DNA from: Rhyacichthys aspro
Lineage: Eukaryota; Chordata; Actinopteri; Gobiiformes; Rhyacichthyidae
Assembly: GCA_036850595.1 (NCBI GenBank)
Contig: CM072161.1
Coordinates: forward strand, 6,903,905-6,967,904
DNA: 64,000 nucleotides
Direction of reading: 5' to 3'
The notes beneath the pieces were generated by a model, which was given only the letters and a program-made list of their open reading frames with translations, had not been told where the DNA came from and did no database searches. Position numbers and translations under genes: made by a program. Positions 24,646 through 35,777 of the stretch are shown piece after piece. Numbering within the stretch: the first letter of the stretch is position 1; each line of letters starts with the position of its first letter.

Positions 24646-26414
24646 GTGAGCCACATGACCTGTCAGTCTGAAATCATACATGACAGTACATTTAACACCT
24701 GTTGCAGACCAAGATGGTTGTGTTTGTCAACTTTGCTGTAAATTTTTATATGTAAAAAAAATCTGCCACAAAAACGTCAAGACAAGACAAGATCTGATCA
24801 GTTATACATATTATATTATGTTGTTTTATTATGTGTTATATGTTGTTCATATTTTAACACAATATACAATAACTTAAATAAGGGCAATAATACTATTTTA
24901 AGATATGGGTTGAAATGTTGGACCTGAAAGTATAAGTATAAATGCTCTGTGTGACAATTTCACATTAGTGAATGATATGAAATCATCAAACTTCTTAATT
25001 TAACTGTTTCAGCTAAGGTTTAATGTAGATTGTTGTTGTGAAAGCTTAGTAATCCAATGCAATTTTGTTACACTTTCTGAAACAAATACATCATCATCAA
25101 TCATACAGATTAGAAAACATAAGAATTTTCTTTCGTTTAAGTGATTTTTTTTTCTTTTTGGTCTATTGGGTTACCAAATCACCAAGACACAGCACCAATA
25201 TAGAGTAACTTCTCTTTAAAGTCTTCAAACAGTCATTCATGTTGACAGTGATTGTCGATTTCTTTTGTAAATGCACTAGAATTTACTCTGAAGTCACTTT
25301 TTATCACATTCCTCACTCTGGCTGACACATTCCTTCTTTTTTCTTACTCCATTCCGCCTTCTTTGCCCATTCCAGCACTTCCCCTGACCTTTAGTCTAAA
25401 GTCTGAAAGAGGTTCCTTCCCCGGGCACCTCTCAGCTCAGCACCATTCCCATGGCTTGTGTTTAGCCTGGACTCATCCTTCATCCTTTCTAAACCTTTTG
25501 TTGTACTCTGAATGCTGGCCGATGCTGGGGCCATCAAGCCCGAGTTGTTGGATCAATAAAAACATCCATCACTTAGCCCTGGGCCTTTCGAAGCTTTACA
25601 AAGCACAGTTCAATAAACAATACTTTATTTATGTGTGCCATTGGAGGGAATGAACTAGCGCTAGTTCACTTATTTGTGGGTCACCATTGCTTTGGTCTGA
25701 AATCTGCATAACTCAGCAGACAGCCATTCTTCCCCACTTTATTTTTTTAATCATCCCTAAATCTCTGGGAAAAAAGTCCAAGCTATTAGACATAAGGTCC
25801 AACAAGTACAAGAGGCCAACTAAGGGAAATTTGTTTGCTGCATAATTTCCTCCTATTGTCTTCTTGTGAGACTCTGGACTTCCTGACTCGTGGAAGTGTT
25901 GACAAAACTAAAAAAGAGGTTATTAACTTTAAAACTAATTTTACCTGTTTAATATAATTCTGCAAGACATCTTTCCCTAGAATTGAACATGCTATACTAA
26001 AGGAAAATTAGCTGGTCTTTTAGTCAATTAGCATTTCTGTAAATTTCAACTTCAAGGTCTATGATATAACGCTGCAATGCCTCGTCAATTTTCTTCATTT
26101 AACAATAAAATGAAAAGGACACATTTGATTTATAGTTAAAGTTGCTATACTGACGAAGTTATATTATATTTCAATTAAATGTACTAATTTATTTAGGTTA
26201 AAACAGTGAAAGTAAAATTAGCCATAAAGCTATTATAACACCGGAAACCCACACTAATGCTTTCAAACGAATCGAACATTTTTTAGTATCACAATTATTT
26301 TTGCTGACATAGTCCACATTGCAAATATGTGCCTATGTCTTTTAAAAAAATAAAATATTATAAAAGGAACACAATTTATGCTTGCTTTGGGCTTTTATGT
26401 TGAAAACTAGTCCG

Positions 26415-26685
26415 ACAGGAAGCTCTCCGTCACTACTCCACCTGTGTGCGCTCGCGGGGCAGTATGAACCAAGTTTGGTCTGAGTTTCGCTGTGGAATTT
26501 TCACGCTGTTTTATCTTTAGTAATGTCTTATTTTTGTGTCTTTGTCAGCTGTATTGATGGAGCCCACGCCATTAGAAAACCTTAAAGTTGTTTTCTTACT
26601 AACTTAAAACGCCTATATTATTACTAGGCTAGTTTTAAAGCCGCTAATGTGCCGTTATCTGTACGTGTTATTGTCACTATTCTAA
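26415..26685 (+). promoter_or_regulatory. robo4: Candidate proximal promoter of robo4 exon 1
   Basis: The DNA before the 26,686 start contains an ETS motif, ACAGGAAG, at 26,415-26,422. A small CpG-bearing patch, CTCGCGGGGC, follows near 26,450 in otherwise AT-rich DNA. Mammalian ROBO4 transcription depends on ETS/GABP sites in its proximal promoter, so the motif is suggestive. No TATA box is evident and the start site is not defined. Confidence 0.3.
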
Positions 26686-29600
26686 ATGATGGTCCGTGTT
26701 GTGTTTGTCGTGTTGTTTGGAGCGTACGGACTTCTTCAGACAGGTAAGTACGTGACTGGTTATATTGCTATTTCTGAATACTGCTGCTATTATCTGCTCA
26801 TATTAACACTGTTTAGAAGGTTTTGTATTACTGCGTGTCAGCATCATGGTGTCTTACATTCATTTCAGCAATATAGACCTTGCATGTTTTCTGTAACAAC
26901 AGTCTGACTTATTACAAATGTATTACTATAGAAAACTAAGAAAATACCCTACTGGAGTGAATAAGAAAAGACATTTGAACATTTAGATTCTCACAGAACT
27001 GCTTCACCATATAAAAGATAAGATAAACTAATTCAATAAATCAGAAGAAATATTTAGATTTTTACACCTAAATGGTTGTGACTGTTTATTTTGTGATTTT
27101 GAAATGTGAACAGACACATTTACAATGAGGATAAATAGGCTATTGTTCACTGTAATGTAAGCATTTCCTGCTCGAGTGAATGAATGGAGTTCTCAAGGAG
27201 TGCAACCCTTTTGTTGATAGTCCCTGCCCACTAGAGACAGCCAAAATATTTGGTCATTTTTGGGTTAAACTCCGTTCACATGATACAGAATGTAAAAACA
27301 AATGACATTTTACAGTTTGATCTCTTTAACAGACTATACATTTTTACAGTTGTCACCTGGTGCTTAGCCACTTGGCATACACTCCGAAGCAGTAAAGACT
27401 AGTAAAACAAATACTTATGTGTTTTGAGGTAGAGAGCAAAAGAATACACCATCTGCAATAGACGGCAAGGAATAAACCAACTTTTAAATCTAATCAGCTT
27501 TTAGACATGATATGGGTTTATGATGTCTAAAAATAATGTCTATTAGACGAAATGTGAGAGGTGAAATTCCTCTTGAAGCAGTGTCTATTGTTGTGTTGCG
27601 GATGTTCCAGTCAGCTTTGTTGAACCTGATGTTCCTGAGAGCCTCAGGTTTCCTCTCCTGTCAGGAAGCTGATCGTGGTCTCCCAGTTTCCTTGAGTTTG
27701 GTCATCCAAGCCCTGGGGAAATTGCAAACAATGGCATTCCACTGCCCCTGGCTGCAAATAGACATTGTTTGTTGGAAGAGCAGCTTAAATGTTTGTTGTT
27801 GGTGTTCTGTTGCCAGTTAAATGAGCCATGGACAGCAAGGCATAGTGCCAGTTTTTAGGTTAAGATAATAAACAATGGCAAAAAACAGTCTTGTTTCTTT
27901 AATTGCCAAAAACACCTTTGTTCAAACACTGTTGAATACAGCATAAGGAAATAAGTTAAATGCAAGACCAGTGTTCTTCACAGTAAAAGATTCTATAATC
28001 TTCGATTCTTTAATGCTGGTTTTGGAGATTGTCTTTAACTCATTAATCATTACATTATCCTTGTATTTTTCATAGGCTTCAGAGTCCGCGCAGAGGAAAC
28101 ACTGCCTCGAATCGTCCACCACCCCTCTGATGTAGTTGTAAAAGTGGGCAGCCCTGCCACGCTGTCCTGTAGGGCTGATGGGAACCCAAAGCCAACCATC
28201 GAGTGGCTGCACAATGGCCAGCCCGTGGACATGGAACTGGGCGATAGTCATTTACAGCCTATAGTTCTTTCAGAGGGAAGCATCTTTTTTCTGAGTGTTA
28301 CAGGGGGAAAGAAAGGTCTGTCCCATGAGGGCATTTATACCTGTGTGGCCAAAAACAGCGCAGGAAAGGCCACCAGCCGCAATGCATCACTGTATATAGC
28401 AGGTGAGTTGAGACAGTAGTAAGGATTCTGTTGGTTTGCTGTTTATGTTTACAAAGGTGGGAGGCATGTACTGATACTGCTATTTACATTCACTAGCTAC
28501 TTTATCAGAGGCATCTGCTAGTTATATGATTACATGACAGCAACGTGTTGCATATAAGCACATAGACTATGTTGAAGTTCATAGTAAGAATCAGGATAAT
28601 AAAAGGGCATTCTAAAACTAAAGATACTTCCACAGATGAGCATCTCCTAACCTCCTAACTAAATGGGAACTTTGGCAGATGTCTACATGGACAGATGTTT
28701 TCATTTGCTGCCTTATGATTGGATAATTAGGAGTAGAATATATATCAATATGTGGATTTGGTGATAACAGGCATATTTAGCTTAATTTCAGTATTTTAAA
28801 TTCAGTCAAGTAAATCATACCTAGAAGCCTCTTTATTTTGTCAAATCAAAAGACTGACGTGATGAGCACCAGCAGAGGTCTAATGGAGATGTATCTGTTG
28901 ACAGAGAGATACAGAGCTCCAATGTCACTGTTTATTGTGCAGGAGGGGGTCAAACGCTAGTGTTAATTGACCCTAGACCTTCACTGTTTACTTATCAGGC
29001 CCCCAGTCAGGGAGCTGACAGGCAGCAGCTGTTCCTGCTGGAGTCTGCATAGTTGAAATTTACAAAGCTATAATTTAGTCAAATATAAATCAATAAATTA
29101 AATGAAATAAATAATGTAGAAATATAGTTCCCTTATTTTCACATCATCTAGAAAGTTTTTTTTCTATATCTTAGTCTCATTAGTCATAAGACTATGTCAG
29201 TACACTTTGGTTTCCATTGAGTAATTTTATTTTTGATATAAAGCAAAATCAGACTGTATTTAGCCCTTCCACAACATGCTGTATTATCTATATTACAAGT
29301 ACAACACCCTGTATAAGCTTATGGTCACTGTGTTGATCAGTCTTGCAGGAGGAGTTCAGTGTGCAGCCCAGTGATGTGGAAGTAGCAGAGGGGGAGGTAG
29401 CTGTCCTAAACTGTGACCCACCAGTGGGTCACCCTGAACCTAATGTCTACTGGAAGAAGGACGGCCTGCCCGTCAACAAAACTGACCACCACTACACTGT
29501 AAGACATATATGTTTTGTTGTCTCTTTAGTGTAGACATACAGTATCCTACAACAATTGTAATTTGCATATTATGTGTTTAAGTCTTATAGCTTTTTGATG

Positions 29601-32600
29601 CTTTAAGGGTTATATAGTGTAAGGTTATTTTTACTAGTGTGTATAAATGTTGATCTTAAGTGAACTCAACACTGTCTGTGCTTCTCCTGCAGGAGCTGAG
29701 TGGAAAGCTTATCATAGCTCCTGCAGACAAGAACCACTCTGGTTCTTATGTGTGTGTGGCCAGCAACACAGTGGGAGTGCGGGAGAGCAGGGCAGCTCGA
29801 CTCTCTGTGCTCGGTGAGACTGGTGTTTGAAACAAGTTGTTAGTTTGTGTTCAAACTGGTACTCCTAAAGACAACATGCCAGTGTTAAATGTCATCTTTG
29901 TTGTACTTTAGGTAAGCCTGTGCTGCTGCTGAAGCCAGAAAATGTGTCAGTGAGAATGGGAGAGTCTGCTCAGTTCAGCTGTCGAGCTAAAGGTGACCCT
30001 CCACCTGTCGTAGTGTGGAGCAGAGAGCAGGGGCCTCTGCCCAATGGAAGGTACAGTACTTTATACCAACATGCACACACTTTACACATATGGTACGCTA
30101 TATTTCTCTGTATACATAGTTATTTGAGCCATAAAACAGAAACATTGTGCCAATCTTCTCTGTTAAAAAGTATATATGTAGATTACATTAATGTGACCAG
30201 ATGAACTTACAGTATATCAGCATACTGCAGATAAAGTGTAGACATTATTTGAATATATCTTTAACAAGCCAATCTGTATGTGTTTGTGTAGGTACCTGGT
30301 AAACCCAGAGCAGACTCTCCAGATCCACTATGTGACAGCTCAAGATGCAGGGAAGTACACCTGCACTGCTGTCAATGATGCTGGTGTGGTCACTGCCACT
30401 GCACAGCTCACAGTGGAAGGTAAGATTCAAAACACATCATTCACACTACCACCGTGTGCACTGATTAACAAATTAACAAAACACTTTTAAGTTAGATCTG
30501 GCTTTGAAGTCTTTAGGACAAAATGATAATAGAATATTTCACATGTACAAAAAGGTTTTGTGGTGCCAGAGTCTGCCAACACTACACAGAAAGATTTCCA
30601 CAAGGAGCTGTCAGCCTTACGGGTAGTTCTGGAGAATGTGTCCATTATGGCCCCTGGCTCTAACAAGTCTCTTGTGCAATGGAGGGTATGTCACACAAAT
30701 TCTTCTCTGACCTTGAGATTAAATGCATGATATTAATGGTCATTTTAGTGGTTATAATTTTAAACTGGTAACCTAAATTCATTTGTTTGAAATGTGTAAT
30801 TTTTATAGTTTATATTTGTCTTCATCTCCAGCTGCAGTCCTTCTCTATCCAGCCTCATTACCTGGATGGTTTTGAAGTCCTCTATCGTTCTATTTTGCCT
30901 GCCAGCTCAGACTGGGCAGCTAAGAAGGTGACACTGCCTGCTTTCCAGACTCAGATTGGCCCCTTAAAAAGAGGCTTCAAGTATGAATTTAAATTGCGGC
31001 CGTATGGCAGCAACTTGTATGGGAGGGAGAGCAATACCCGTCACCTTAGAGTCCCTGAGACAGGTGAGACTTGCAAAAACATTTATCAAGTATTTTTTCC
31101 TTTTTCCTTTTATGAGATACAGACGGTGTTTTCTGTTAATAGTGCCAAGTGCCTCTCCACTGGCCGTGTCCCTAACAGTAAACCATGAGCAGAATAACAC
31201 CATCCACCTCAGCTGGGAGCCCCCTCCACATGAAACACACAATGGCATCATACAGGGCTACCAGGTAATTTCTGTTAATGCAAACCCACACAATGAAAGA
31301 ACAAGCTGTTTGTAAACAGTTTCTTCTCTCAGGTGTGGTGTGTGGAATCTGAGCAGCAACAGTATCAAAACTGGACTGTGGACAGCAGTCACCATGTCTT
31401 GGAGATATCAGCCCTTAAACCAGGGAAAAAATACTGGATAACGATCGCAGCCGTTAATGGAGCAGGAGTCGGAAAGCTTAGTGACCCCCATGGATTTGTC
31501 ATAAGTAAGCAAAAGTACACATATCAGAAAAATCTGTTAGATTTAAGTCACTTTGATATTTGGCTCTGGTGTAACTATCTTGTCACTAGTCACCATATGA
31601 GCAGTGACAGTCACATTTCATGTAATTGTTCTATGATTTGTTTGCTGTTTTCTTGTTAGACCCACCGATCAGTAGTTCTCCAGAAAGTGATGATGATACA
31701 AGAAATGGATCCACACTCCTGGCTCTGTTTCGGGATCCTGTGTTGATCGGCAGCATTGGCGCCCTCGTGTGGTGCATTTTGATGATTACAGCTGTGTGCC
31801 TGTACAGACGGCACAGCAGGACAGGCCACCTCATACCTGTACATGGCAAACGTAAAGGTACTTCAAGCTTTCTTTTAATGAATCTGTCATTGATTGTAAA
31901 ATGTGTGAAAATAAGCATTTGAAGATTAATTTATTTTTGAATAGGTTTACACAGACTAGCTGGTGACGATCTAATCATAAAACACAGGTAAACGAGTGAA
32001 TGTTAAAATGCAGCATAGAAGACAATATTGCTGTTTGTATAAAAAGATATTCTAATTTGTGTGTCATGGCCGTTTTACCTCCAGGATGGTAGCTCCTGAC
32101 TCACCATGGATCTCTGGAGGCTGGAGACATGGTCATTTCAATGAGTATCAGGACTTTTGGGCCCCCAGTCAGAGAAACACAAAGCTGAAAAGTTCCAGTA
32201 AGTGAATGAATTCATGTGCTTGTTTGAAGTTATACTTCTCTAAGCTAAGATGTAGTTTATAGTCATATTGTCAGTTTGATATTTATTACACCATCTTGCT
32301 TTGGACTGCTTTCACAGAACAACTAAAAGCCCTACCTCCTTAACTTCAACACTGTACATTTCTGTGTTGTAGGCCTTCCAGGCTCATCCGCGAAGGACAG
32401 CAACGGCATGGACTCAGCTGTCCCCATTGTGACAGACAGCTGCGGCGTTTATGGCACTTTTTACGTCGACCTGACAGGCAACAACTTAAAGACCTTTAAC
32501 AGTCCTGGACGTTGCTCTAAAATGCCTCACAATTTGCCCAATGAGCAGGGAACTGAGACCATCAAGATATTCACTCAGCCTGTCACAAAGAGCTCACCCC

Positions 32601-35600
32601 TGTGTAGCCGTGAGCCGCTGCCATGGAAACAGGCCATACGCCCTCAGCCCAGAATGGGCGTGCTGAGGGAATCATGGGAGAAGAGCCACAGTAAGCAAGG
32701 TGAGTAAATAACAGATGGATTAACTACAATAACTTCTACTGTGTAACATGCATCAGAACAACATGTCTCTAACTCTTGGTGCTGTTTGTAGAGTTACACG
32801 CAGTAAACAGTGTTCCCCTGCTGTCTACAAAGACTGAGGTCTGTCCCTCTGATGCCTACAGACAGAGATTAAGCCATGTTCCAGCAAGTCGACATGGTAC
32901 GGCATATGAATTTACTTGGATATGTACTGTTTTATCATTAATATTAAAAATGACAGGCATTTTGTCTCATGTTCCTGGTCCAGTTGGACATCAAGAATTG
33001 GGGAAAGCTGCTCCCTGCCCGCGCCTCCTACATTACTCTGCATCACTTCATCTAGTGGACATGCTGCCACCACCACCACCACTACCCATAGAGAACACCC
33101 CTGACACACACAGCCTCATCTCAGATGAAGGGTAATGGAAAACAAAACAGCACAAAAACTTCAAAGTGGAACAAAAGTTTATGTGGAGTATCACCTGTAA
33201 AGCTCTCCTTCTGATGTTATTGTAACATCCTCACCTTAAATTTTATGTTCAAGTGATGGGTATGCTAAGTTATCTCGGGAGGTTTTCAGTCATCTTCTAG
33301 ATCAACATTCTCTAAAAGGTTAAAAAGAAGACATCTAGTTTTTCTATTGCAAAACTCTTTCGCAAAAAACCCTCAAGAGCAACCTGATTGATTGTACTAA
33401 GCTGCCATCTGCTACTTCACCACAAGATGCCACTAAAGTTTTGTCTTTTAGGTGGAGCGCTATGTATTTAAGTGACAGCTAGGATTGCATGATGCAGCTT
33501 CAGAAGCAGCCTGGCCATCTGTTTTCTACAGTAACCTCTATTCAGACTCTTTTTTAAAGAAGAGGTGAATGATTTCCTTTTTAATCATCTGTTGTAAACT
33601 TCCTTCCTTTGTTAACTTTATGTCATTGTTAGAGGTCTTAAACAGAAATGAGGGAATAACAGGGAACAGCTAAACAGGATACTCACATCCACACAGTGAG
33701 GATGTAGAGATCATTTAAAATATTTCCTGTAAGGTTCAAATTGTGTTGTTTAGAGAGAATTAGAAATGTGTTGAATGTGCCTGTTATTCTTTCAGTTCCA
33801 GTCATTCCACAAAGCTAACAGGGGACATGGGCTCGCTCCAGTCATTGTCTACTCCCCCAGTCAACCGTGGACCGCTAACACCCATCACTAACACCACCAA
33901 CTACAGCCGACAGTCTACGGCGTCCTACTCCATGACCCTGGATGAAGACCAGGGGGCGATGACATCACAGGAAGCCACCCAGTACCTCGAGCTGAGTCCT
34001 AAACCTGAGAGGTGCAGGTAAAAACACAGAAACATCCACACAGATATGATAGAGAATCGTTAAGAAATGTATGCAGAATTTGAAGACTAAAGCTTATTTA
34101 TCTGTTGTGTTGGTGCAGTGTCCTACCAGAGCAGCGTCCCTCCCTGTCCCACCCCTTTACGCACCGTCTGGGCTTCATCAGCGGGCCGGTCGTCTCCTCC
34201 CAGCCCGACATGGACTCAGCTCTCGGTGACGCTGATGCCCCACCTATAGGGCTGAGGAGGGCTCGCATTCAAAGCTCACCGTCCTCGTGCTACAGCGAGT
34301 GGGACAGCTCTCTGTGGAACACCTGGAGCTCCGTGATGGACGGGAACGTGGCGAGCGCCCGCACGAGCCTCATCAGCTCAGTGGACAGCTGTTACACCAC
34401 AGACAGCGCAAACTTTGCACGCTTACTGGCTGTGGCTGCAGAGACCATGAGTGGAGCCTCATTATCAGGTGGGTGAGCTTGAGAACAAGTGACCTTTATT
34501 TGGATAATCTAAAATTTGCTTCAAAGACCTCATGTAGCTTACATTTCATTTATTTGTTTATATTTTATTTGACAGTATCTGACACTTTTGCCTCCCTTCC
34601 TGATGCAACTGATACAAATCAACTAATGAGAAAAAATTCAAGATATAGAGTTGTGAGAATATTTATCTACAAGAAAGATTATGAGAGACTAACCAAGACT
34701 TCAAAAACACCTTTGCGGAGCTGTCACTTTGGAGAACAGTGCTTACTCTATCCTACCACTAGATGGGGCTCTCGCTCTGTGCTCTTGTTGAAGTCCTTCA
34801 GATGGCTGCGTAGAACCGGAGACTAAGATAGGAACTTACTGTACATGACACTTTACTTCTGTGTTCACTCTGCTCTCCTCTGACCTGGTTTCCATTAGTC
34901 CTCACCATTTTAGCGCAAGTGTCGACAAAGACCTTCAGAGGAAACGTTAAGGCGGCACCGCACAATTACTTAAGACCTTTCAGGAAAATGAAGCAGCAGA
35001 TGAGTCATCCTTGTCACTTCATCAGTCACTCAGCTCTTCCTCCGCAGCCACACTTTGCCCTTATTTCATTTTCTTAAGTCTCACTTGTGTCCTTCCACCA
35101 TATTTCCCCACACACATACACAAAACAGTCCATTGTTCTGGAGCCTATTAAGTGTTTGCTCTGCTGCTTATAATGTCCTCTCGCAGTAACAACCCAGTGT
35201 AAAGCCTACCGCGCTCCCTCTCTAGTAAATCAAGGAAAGTCTGACAATGTAGTGCTTTATTAATTGGCTGCCTGATCCTAAAATATTTTCTTGGATATTT
35301 TGGAAGCTGTTTGAAATTTGCCTGTGCCCTGAGAATACAAAATATGTCTAATATGTCTAATCTGAATGGGCACAGTTTGTTTTGGTGCCTCAAACATTTT
35401 TAAAAGAGTTTTATTTTCAGTGACAGACAGCTGCATCAAAGAGCCTTTCTAAATTTACTTCCCCTCTAGAGAATAAGCGTGAAAGGTATTTCGGAGAGGT
35501 CCTTGGATGTTTACTGATCCCAGCCAGCAAAAAATATTTGACTTTTAATATAACGTCTGCTTCAGCAATGTTTCTCTGTGTTGTGTGTGCAGACTTCTCT

Positions 35601-35777
35601 CCGCCGGCCTCCCCTCTCAGCGCCTTGTACCCCTCCTTCCACGCAGAGGGCGACTCGTTCGGCGAACTGGACCCCGTTCCTGCGTGGGACTGGAAAATGG
35701 CCTGGATGGAGGAAATGGAGGAGAAATACCGAAACTACTATTCTGGGACAACAAACACCAAACCCTTTGACTGTTAA
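26686..35777 (+). CDS. robo4: Roundabout homolog 4 (Robo4), complete
   Basis: Nineteen coding exons join without a frame break into 1,087 codons plus TAA: 26686-26743, 28076-28402, 29341-29498, 29693-29813, 29912-30050, 30292-30419, 30570-30685, 30832-31063, 31143-31264, 31333-31504, 31660-31857, 31945-31987, 32085-32197, 32373-32699, 32792-32896, 32984-33131, 33796-34017, 34119-34468, 35593-35777. Every intron is GT-AG. Domains are: signal peptide 1-19; Ig at about 25-126, 130-220 and 223-309; FN3 at about 325-425 and 428-522; membrane span about 552-573; and a tail of about 510 residues with a proline motif and a tryptophan-rich C-terminus. Robo4 is a receptor of endothelial cells that works in vessel guidance and stability. 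Having two FN3 rather than three, and a C-terminal WDWKMAWMEEME like the mammalian end, fixes it as Robo4. It shows three Ig domains where mammalian ROBO4 has two. Confidence 0.95.
27648..27777. promoter_or_regulatory. robo4: ETS/SOX motif cluster in robo4 intron 1
   Basis: Within about 130 bp are CAGGAAG at 27,662, an inverted ETS-type TTTCCT at 27,687, AACAATGG (SOX) at 27,727 and CATTGTT (inverted SOX) at 27,763, with further GGAA cores on either side. Paired ETS and SOX sites are the hallmark of endothelial enhancers, and this intron belongs to an endothelial gene. The segment is also GC-richer than the rest of the intron. Function is inferred only. Confidence 0.35.
28076..28402 (+). CDS. 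robo4: robo4 exon 2: Ig domain 1
   Basis: A single 327-bp exon, phase 1 to phase 1, encodes a whole Ig domain. PRIVHHPSDVVVKVGSPATL leads into the first cysteine (TLSCRADGNPKP), then IEWLHNG, and the second cysteine in GIYTCVAKN. The PRIV.HPSD opening is the signature of Robo Ig1, which in Robo1/2 binds Slit. Antisense reading frames over this exon are shadows. Confidence 0.95.
29341..29813 (+). CDS. robo4: robo4 exons 3-4: Ig domain 2
   Basis: Exons 29341-29498 and 29693-29813 encode Ig2. The acceptor is the AG at 29,339-29,340, not the nearer TTGCAG, because only that site keeps phase 1 and yields the Robo signature VLQEEF (VLRDDF in other Robos). The cysteines lie in AVLNCDPPVGHPEP and GSYVCVASN. 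Confidence 0.93.
29912..30419 (+). CDS. robo4: robo4 exons 5-6: Ig domain 3
   Basis: Exons 29912-30050 and 30292-30419 encode Ig3. The cysteines are in AQFSCRAKGDPPPVVVW and GKYTCTAVND, and GRYLV spans the exon junction. The phases (1 to 2, then 2 to 1) are those expected of a Robo Ig3 pair. Mammalian ROBO4 is described with only two Ig domains, so this third one is a feature of the fish form. Confidence 0.93.
30570..31063 (+). CDS. robo4: robo4 exons 7-8: first FN3 domain
   Basis: Exons 30570-30685 and 30832-31063. The domain has LVQWR at the end of the first exon, then YLDGFEVLYR, DWAAKKVTLP, and YEFKLRPYG. The phases (1 to 0, 0 to 1) and the RP(Y) motif match the second FN3 of robo3 in this window, not its first. 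Confidence 0.93.
31143..31504 (+). CDS. robo4: robo4 exons 9-10: second FN3 domain
   Basis: Exons 31143-31264 and 31333-31504. The opening VPSASPLAVSL, then LSWEPPPHETHNGIIQGY, VWCVES, and KKYWITIAAVNGAGVGKLSD correspond block by block to the third FN3 of robo3 (SWEPPPSDMRNGIIQEY, VWCVGS, VAAVTGAGVG). Confidence 0.95.
31660..31857 (+). CDS. robo4: robo4 exon 11: juxtamembrane stalk and transmembrane segment
   Basis: A 198-bp exon, phase 1 to 1. An acidic stalk with an N-glycosylation sequon (NGST) precedes the hydrophobic span VLIGSIGALVWCILMITAVC, which ends in a basic stop-transfer LYRRHSR. The corresponding robo3 exon has the same phases. Confidence 0.94.
31945..33131 (+). CDS. robo4: robo4 exons 12-16: proximal cytoplasmic tail with CC0-like and CC2 motifs
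   Basis: Exons 31945-31987, 32085-32197, 32373-32699, 32792-32896 and 32984-33131. Exon 13 carries APDSPWISGGW, matching the PWLADSW block next to CC0 in Robo3. Exon 14 has the tyrosine motif YGTFYVDLTG. Exon 16 holds LPPPPPLP, the CC2 element that in Robo proteins binds Ena/VASP EVH1 domains. Exon 15 (105 bp, phase 1 to 1) has no counterpart at the same place in robo3. Confidence 0.9.
33796..35777 (+). CDS. robo4: robo4 exons 17-19: distal tail and C-terminus
   Basis: Exons 33796-34017, 34119-34468 and 35593-35777 (stop at 35,775-35,777). Exon 17 has a tyrosine motif, TQYLEL. Exon 18 carries the conserved Robo block LWNTWSSV...SARTSLISSVDS...FARLLAVAAE, also found in Robo1/2 and mammalian ROBO4. 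The last exon has WDWKMAWMEEME, close to the end of mammalian ROBO4. The 179-aa plus-strand ORF at 34,287 is an out-of-frame shadow of exon 18. Confidence 0.93.

Noticed and set aside
25252..25653. 133-codon plus-strand ORF between the two candidate robo4 first exons
   Set aside because: The composition is that of pyrimidine-rich DNA (S, L, P, F), with no donor in a useful phase and no similarity to a known family.
29341..29349. The nearer acceptor TTGCAG at 29,343-29,348 for robo4 exon 3
   Set aside because: It would put the exon in phase 0 and break the frame with exon 2. The AG at 29,339-29,340 keeps phase and restores the Robo VLQEEF signature.
34287..34826. 179-codon plus-strand ORF, the second longest in the window
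   Set aside because: It overlaps robo4 exon 18 out of frame and runs on into the intron. The in-phase frame carries the conserved Robo block, so this is a shadow.
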